Shown here: positions 61,181-64,000 of the stretch, one piece after another
Layout: each line of letters begins with the position of its first letter
Numbering within the stretch: position 1 is the first letter of the stretch
Made by a program: the position numbers and the translations under genes
Notes under the pieces: generated by a model
The model's database searches: none
What the model was told of the DNA's origin: nothing
Seen by the model: only the letters and a program-made list of their open reading frames with translations
Source: Prado023 sp963700475
GTDB taxonomy: Bacteria; Actinomycetota; Actinomycetes; S36-B12; CAIYMF01
Direction: 5' to 3'
DNA length: 64,000 bases
Assembly: GCA_963700475.1 (NCBI GenBank)
Contig: CAVOXR010000009.1
Span: forward strand, 434,001-498,000

Positions 61181-62167
61181 CTACCCCGCGAAGTGGTCGT
61201 GGCCGCCACCACCGCGGGGGACACGACCGCCGACCGTGACCCCGGGAGCTTCGAGCAGCTCGACGTCGGCAACGTCGCTGACGACGCCGATCGTGGTGAA
61301 GCCCTCCGGGAGCTCAACCCCGGCCGGGAACGTCGCTGCCACCGCGTGGTCCTCACCCCCGGTGAGGACCCACACGAGCGGGTCGGCGTTGAAGGCGGCC
61401 GCCGCGGAGGCCACCGGCTCGGCGACCTCGAGCAGCGTCGGATCGATCTCGATGGCCACTTCGGAGGCCCGCGCGATGTGGCCCAGGTCGGCGACGAGCC
61501 CGTCGCTGACATCGATCATCGAGCTGGCGCCAGCGGCCGCCGCCGCGAGGGCCGCCGCGTAGGGCGGCTCAGGGCGACGTTGGGCGTCCACGAGGGCGCG
61601 CGGCGTGCGGAACCCGCGCGAGAGGATCGACAGGCCCGCTGCGGCCCACCCCAACCGCCCGGCGACCGCCACGACGTCGCCCGGCTCCGCACCGGAACGA
61701 AGCACCGGGTCCGGGCCGACCATCTCCCCGATCGCCGTCACCGAGATGACCACCCGGTCACTTCGAACGAGGTCACCGCCCACGATGGCGGCCCCCTCGG
61801 CCTCGGCCTCGGCACGCATTCCGGCGTAGAAGTCCGTCACCCAGTCGACCGGCAGGTCCGCAGGCAGACCGAGGGCCACGACCAGGGTGGTCGTCCGTGC
61901 GCCCATGACGGCCACATCGATGAGGTTCTCCGCCGCTGCCTTGGCCCCGATGTCGGCGCCGGTCGACCAGTCGCGGCGGAAGTGCCTGCCCTCGACGAGC
62001 ATGTCGGTGGAGACCACGACCCGACCGCCGCGGACGCCGACCACCGCCGCGTCATCGCCGATCCCCACGTGGACTCCTGCCGCAGAGTGCCCGTCCAGGG
62101 CAGCGTCGATCCGCGTGATCAGGCCGAACTCCCCCACATCACTGATCAGTTCGCCGCCACCACTCAT
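61181..62167 (-). CDS. thiL: Thiamine-monophosphate kinase
   Basis: 328 residues from ATG 62167 with GGAGG upstream; the open frame to 62260 runs into the next gene. GIGDDAAVV, STDMLVEGRHFRRDWSTGADIGAKAAAENLIDVAVMGA and SMIDVSDGLVADLGHIA with VLTGGEDHAV give the ATP and substrate motifs. It makes thiamine diphosphate. Confidence 0.95.
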   Translation of the reverse strand: MSGGGELISDVGEFGLITRIDAALDGHSAAGVHVGIGDDAAVVGVRGGRVVVSTDMLVEGRHFRRDWSTGADIGAKAAAENLIDVAVMGARTTTLVVALGLPADLPVDWVTDFYAGMRAEAEAEGAAIVGGDLVRSDRVVISVTAIGEMVGPDPVLRSGAEPGDVVAVAGRLGWAAAGLSILSRGFRTPRALVDAQRRPEPPYAAALAAAAAGASSMIDVSDGLVADLGHIARASEVAIEIDPTLLEVAEPVASAAAAFNADPLVWVLTGGEDHAVAATFPAGVELPEGFTTIGVVSDVADVELLEAPGVTVGGRVPRGGGGHDHFAG

Positions 62168-62261
62168 CGGTCCTCCACTCTCGTCACTGCGCCGACTGCG
62201 CACGCTAGTCTGACGACAACGCCGCCCGGCACCCGGGTAGCCCCGACGGAAGGCCAGCATC

Positions 62262-62495
62262 GTGGTGCACGCCTACATCCTGATCCAGACCGAGGTGGGC
62301 AAGGCCCCGTCGGTGGTCGCAGAGATCGGCGCCATCGACGGCGTCACCGTGGCCCACGACGTGACCGGCCCCTACGACGTCATCGTCCAGGCCCAGGCCG
62401 GCTCGATCGACGACCTCGGACGCCTGGTCGTCGCCAGCATCCAGAAGGTCCCGGGGATCACCCGCACCCTGACGTGCCCCGTGGTCAACCTCTGA
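62262..62495 (+). CDS. Stand-alone Lrp/AsnC ligand-binding domain protein
   Basis: 77 residues from GTG 62262 with GGAAGG upstream. It is only the RAM/ACT-like sensor domain (YILIQTEVGKAPSVVAEIGAIDGVTVAHDVTGPYDVIVQAQAGSIDDLGRLVVASIQKVPGITRTLTCPVVN), with no DNA-binding domain. Such proteins may bind amino acids. It is divergent from thiL, and the DUF3515 gene overlaps its 3' end. Confidence 0.9.
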   Translation: MVHAYILIQTEVGKAPSVVAEIGAIDGVTVAHDVTGPYDVIVQAQAGSIDDLGRLVVASIQKVPGITRTLTCPVVNL

Positions 62496-62953
62496 GGCGA
62501 TCTGCCGGCCCACGGCTGACGGCACTGGCCGTCAGCGCCCTGCTGCTGTCCTCGTGCGCGCGGCCGGTCGAGGTGGATGCACCTGCCAGCCCCCCGCCGG
62601 AGGTGGCTGCAGCCTGTGCGGCGTTCACCGCTGCCCTGCCCGCCGAGCTCCCGACCGTCGGCGATCGTCGCGAGGTCACACCCGAGTCGGACCTCACCGC
62701 GTCCTACGGTGACCCGCCCGTCGGCATCCGGTGCGGGGTTCCCGCGCCGACGGCCCTGCAGCCCACCTCCACCCTGGTCACCGTTGACGGGATCGACTGG
62801 CTCCCCGAGGAGCTGACCGACGGCTGGCGGTTGACCTCGATCGGCCGGGTCGCGAACGTGGAGGTCACCGTGCCCACCGAGCAGGGGCCCGCGCCGTCCG
62901 TGGCCGCCGACCTCGCACCGACCATCGCAGCCACCCTGCCGGCGGCCGGCTGA
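62474..62953 (+). CDS. DUF3515-family lipoprotein
   Basis: 159 residues from GTG 62474, which overlaps the previous gene by 22 bases. A basic N-terminus and hydrophobic stretch LTALAVSALLLSSC end in a lipobox (LSSC), so it is probably a membrane-anchored lipoprotein. The rest (CAAFTAALPAELPTVGDRREV, YGDPPVGIRCGVPAP, DWLPEELTDGWRLTSIGR) is the DUF3515 pattern, with two further Cys that may form a disulfide. Function unknown. Confidence 0.85.
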   Translation: MPRGQPLRRSAGPRLTALAVSALLLSSCARPVEVDAPASPPPEVAAACAAFTAALPAELPTVGDRREVTPESDLTASYGDPPVGIRCGVPAPTALQPTSTLVTVDGIDWLPEELTDGWRLTSIGRVANVEVTVPTEQGPAPSVAADLAPTIAATLPAAG

Positions 62954-62982
62954 ACCGGCGGACGGCCCGTCGCCCGCCCGCC

Positions 62983-64000
62983 TCAGATGCCCGTCGTGGT
63001 GCGCGGATACATCGCCGTCGGGTCGGTGATGATGTTGACCAGGTAGGGCACGCCTGAGGAGTACGCACGGTCCAGGGCCGGGCCGATCTGCTCGGGGTCG
63101 GTGACCATCTCCCCCGCCCCGCCGAGTGCCCGGACCACCTCGTCGTACCGGGTGGCTGGAGCCAGCTCGGTGGCCACGCCGTACCCGTGCAGCATCTGCA
63201 TCGGGCCCCTCTCCAGGCCCCACCCGGAGTTGTTGCCCATGACCATCACGACCGGGAGGTCGTGGCGGACCAGCGTGTCGACGTCCATCAGGGAGAACCC
63301 GGCGGCACCGTCGCCCAGGAGCAGGGTCACCTGCGCGTCGGGGCGAGCCACGCGTGCACCGATCGCGTACCCCAGTCCGGTCCCGAGGCACCCGAACGGG
63401 CCCGGATCCAGCCAGCACCCCGGGTGCGCAGGCTCGACGTACTTGCCGGCGAAGGACACGAAGTCGCCTCCGTCGCCGATGGTCACCGCGTCGTCGGCCA
63501 ACCGGGGCAGGAGCTCGCCGTAGATGCGCCCCGGATGGATCGGGTCCGACGTGCTGGCCAGGAGGGCCGCGTCCCGGTCCCTGGCGGCACGATCGGCAGC
63601 CCGCAGGCCCTCCGCCCAATCAGGGGTGGCAGCCGTGCCGGTGGGCGCCAGCCGTTCGGACAGCCCGCGCAGCACGAGGGGCAGGTCCCCGCGCACCGCC
63701 ACCTCCACGGTGTCCGGCCGACGGTGGTCGGAGGAGTCGGTGAGGTGGATCACCTTGGCCGGGGAGGTCGCGTTGCCGAAGATGCCGTAGCCGAGGCGGA
63801 AGTCCAGCGGCGCGCCCACGACGACCACCACGTCCGCGCCCTTGAACGCCGAGGATCTCGCCCGCGTGACCAGGCTCGGGTGGCCCGCCGGAAGGAGGCC
63901 CCGACCCAGCCCGGTGAGGATCGTGGGCAGGTCGAACTCGGTGACGAGGTCCACGGCCTCCTGCTCGGCGAAGCCCGACCACACGTCGCTGGAGAGCACG
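62983..64000 (-). CDS. Thiamine diphosphate-binding enzyme, acetolactate synthase-like (5' part outside the window)
   Basis: 339 residues are visible; the N-terminus lies beyond the right edge. The central domain contains ADVVVVVGAPLDFRLGYGIFGNA. The TPP-binding motif GDGAAGFSLMDVDTLVRHDLPVVMVMGNN (GDG to NN, 29 residues) is complete. The end is EMVTDPEQIGPALDRAYSSGVPYLVNIITDP. It is related to acetolactate synthase large subunits and to oxalyl-CoA or benzoylformate decarboxylases; the substrate cannot be decided from this part. Confidence 0.85.
   Translation of the reverse strand, partial: VLSSDVWSGFAEQEAVDLVTEFDLPTILTGLGRGLLPAGHPSLVTRARSSAFKGADVVVVVGAPLDFRLGYGIFGNATSPAKVIHLTDSSDHRRPDTVEVAVRGDLPLVLRGLSERLAPTGTAATPDWAEGLRAADRAARDRDAALLASTSDPIHPGRIYGELLPRLADDAVTIGDGGDFVSFAGKYVEPAHPGCWLDPGPFGCLGTGLGYAIGARVARPDAQVTLLLGDGAAGFSLMDVDTLVRHDLPVVMVMGNNSGWGLERGPMQMLHGYGVATELAPATRYDEVVRALGGAGEMVTDPEQIGPALDRAYSSGVPYLVNIITDPTAMYPRTTTGI

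Noticed and set aside
61172..62473. Upstream part of the plus-strand frame that ends in the DUF3515 protein
   Set aside because: It is antisense to thiL. The real gene starts at a GTG directly before the lipoprotein signal.

Overview
This GC-rich 64 kb window is chromosomal DNA of an actinomycete (phylum Actinomycetota, class Actinomycetes). The clearest evidence is gene order. From about 15.0 kb to the right end, almost everything on the minus strand follows the conserved actinobacterial housekeeping series. Read in minus-strand direction from the right end it runs: a DUF3515 lipoprotein and a stand-alone Lrp-type domain, thiL, rpmB, a DAK2-domain kinase, recG, rsmD, coaD, a DivIVA-like protein, DUF177, rpmF, rnc, mutM, smc, ftsY, amt-glnB-glnD, ffh, rpsP-khpA-rimM-trmD-rplS, two signal peptidases, rnhB, yraN, comM, dprA, xerC, a WhiG/FliA-type sigma factor, an M23 peptidase, rpsB-tsf-pyrH-frr-cdsA-rlmN. 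A genus cannot be named from the sequence alone. I found no tRNA, rRNA, CRISPR array, insertion sequence or prophage.

The left part (1-14.8 kb) is catabolic. At 1-3.8 kb a frameshifted Lrp/AsnC regulator, a class III aminotransferase, a flavin-binding PNPOx-fold protein and a frameshifted FAD amine oxidase form a tightly overlapping set, probably for polyamine or omega-amino acid use. A bifunctional proline-to-glutamate enzyme (PutA) follows, then an MFS transporter and an acyl-CoA thioesterase. At 9.9-12.9 kb an overlapping trio (glutaryl-CoA dehydrogenase, CaiB/BaiF CoA-transferase, GntR/FCD repressor) reads as a glutarate degradation operon. It has a perfect 12-bp palindrome sitting in its promoter. 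A PrpE-type acyl-CoA synthetase lies convergent to it.

The housekeeping part (15-64 kb) carries translation, protein export, DNA repair, chromosome segregation and nitrogen-control genes, with accessory genes slipped in. These are a YcaQ-like glycosylase, an S51-type peptidase, a lysylphosphatidylglycerol synthase-type membrane protein, a divergent SDR/TetR pair, an AidB-like acyl-CoA dehydrogenase, and a wrecked secreted beta-propeller/IPT/FN3 gene between ftsY and smc.

Most notable observations: (i) a 20-bp exact copy of the ffh 3' end lies exactly 800 bp further downstream, with the S51 peptidase gene between the copies and a terminator-like hairpin after the outer copy, suggesting insertion at the ffh 3' end; (ii) ribosomal protein S2 carries about 165 extra residues built from a 14-residue Ala/Glu/Val repeat, and S16 has a similar acidic tail; (iii) a GlnR-like box lies upstream of amt; (iv) a palindromic operator lies between the TetR and SDR genes; (v) frameshifts occur in three genes of otherwise intact surroundings.
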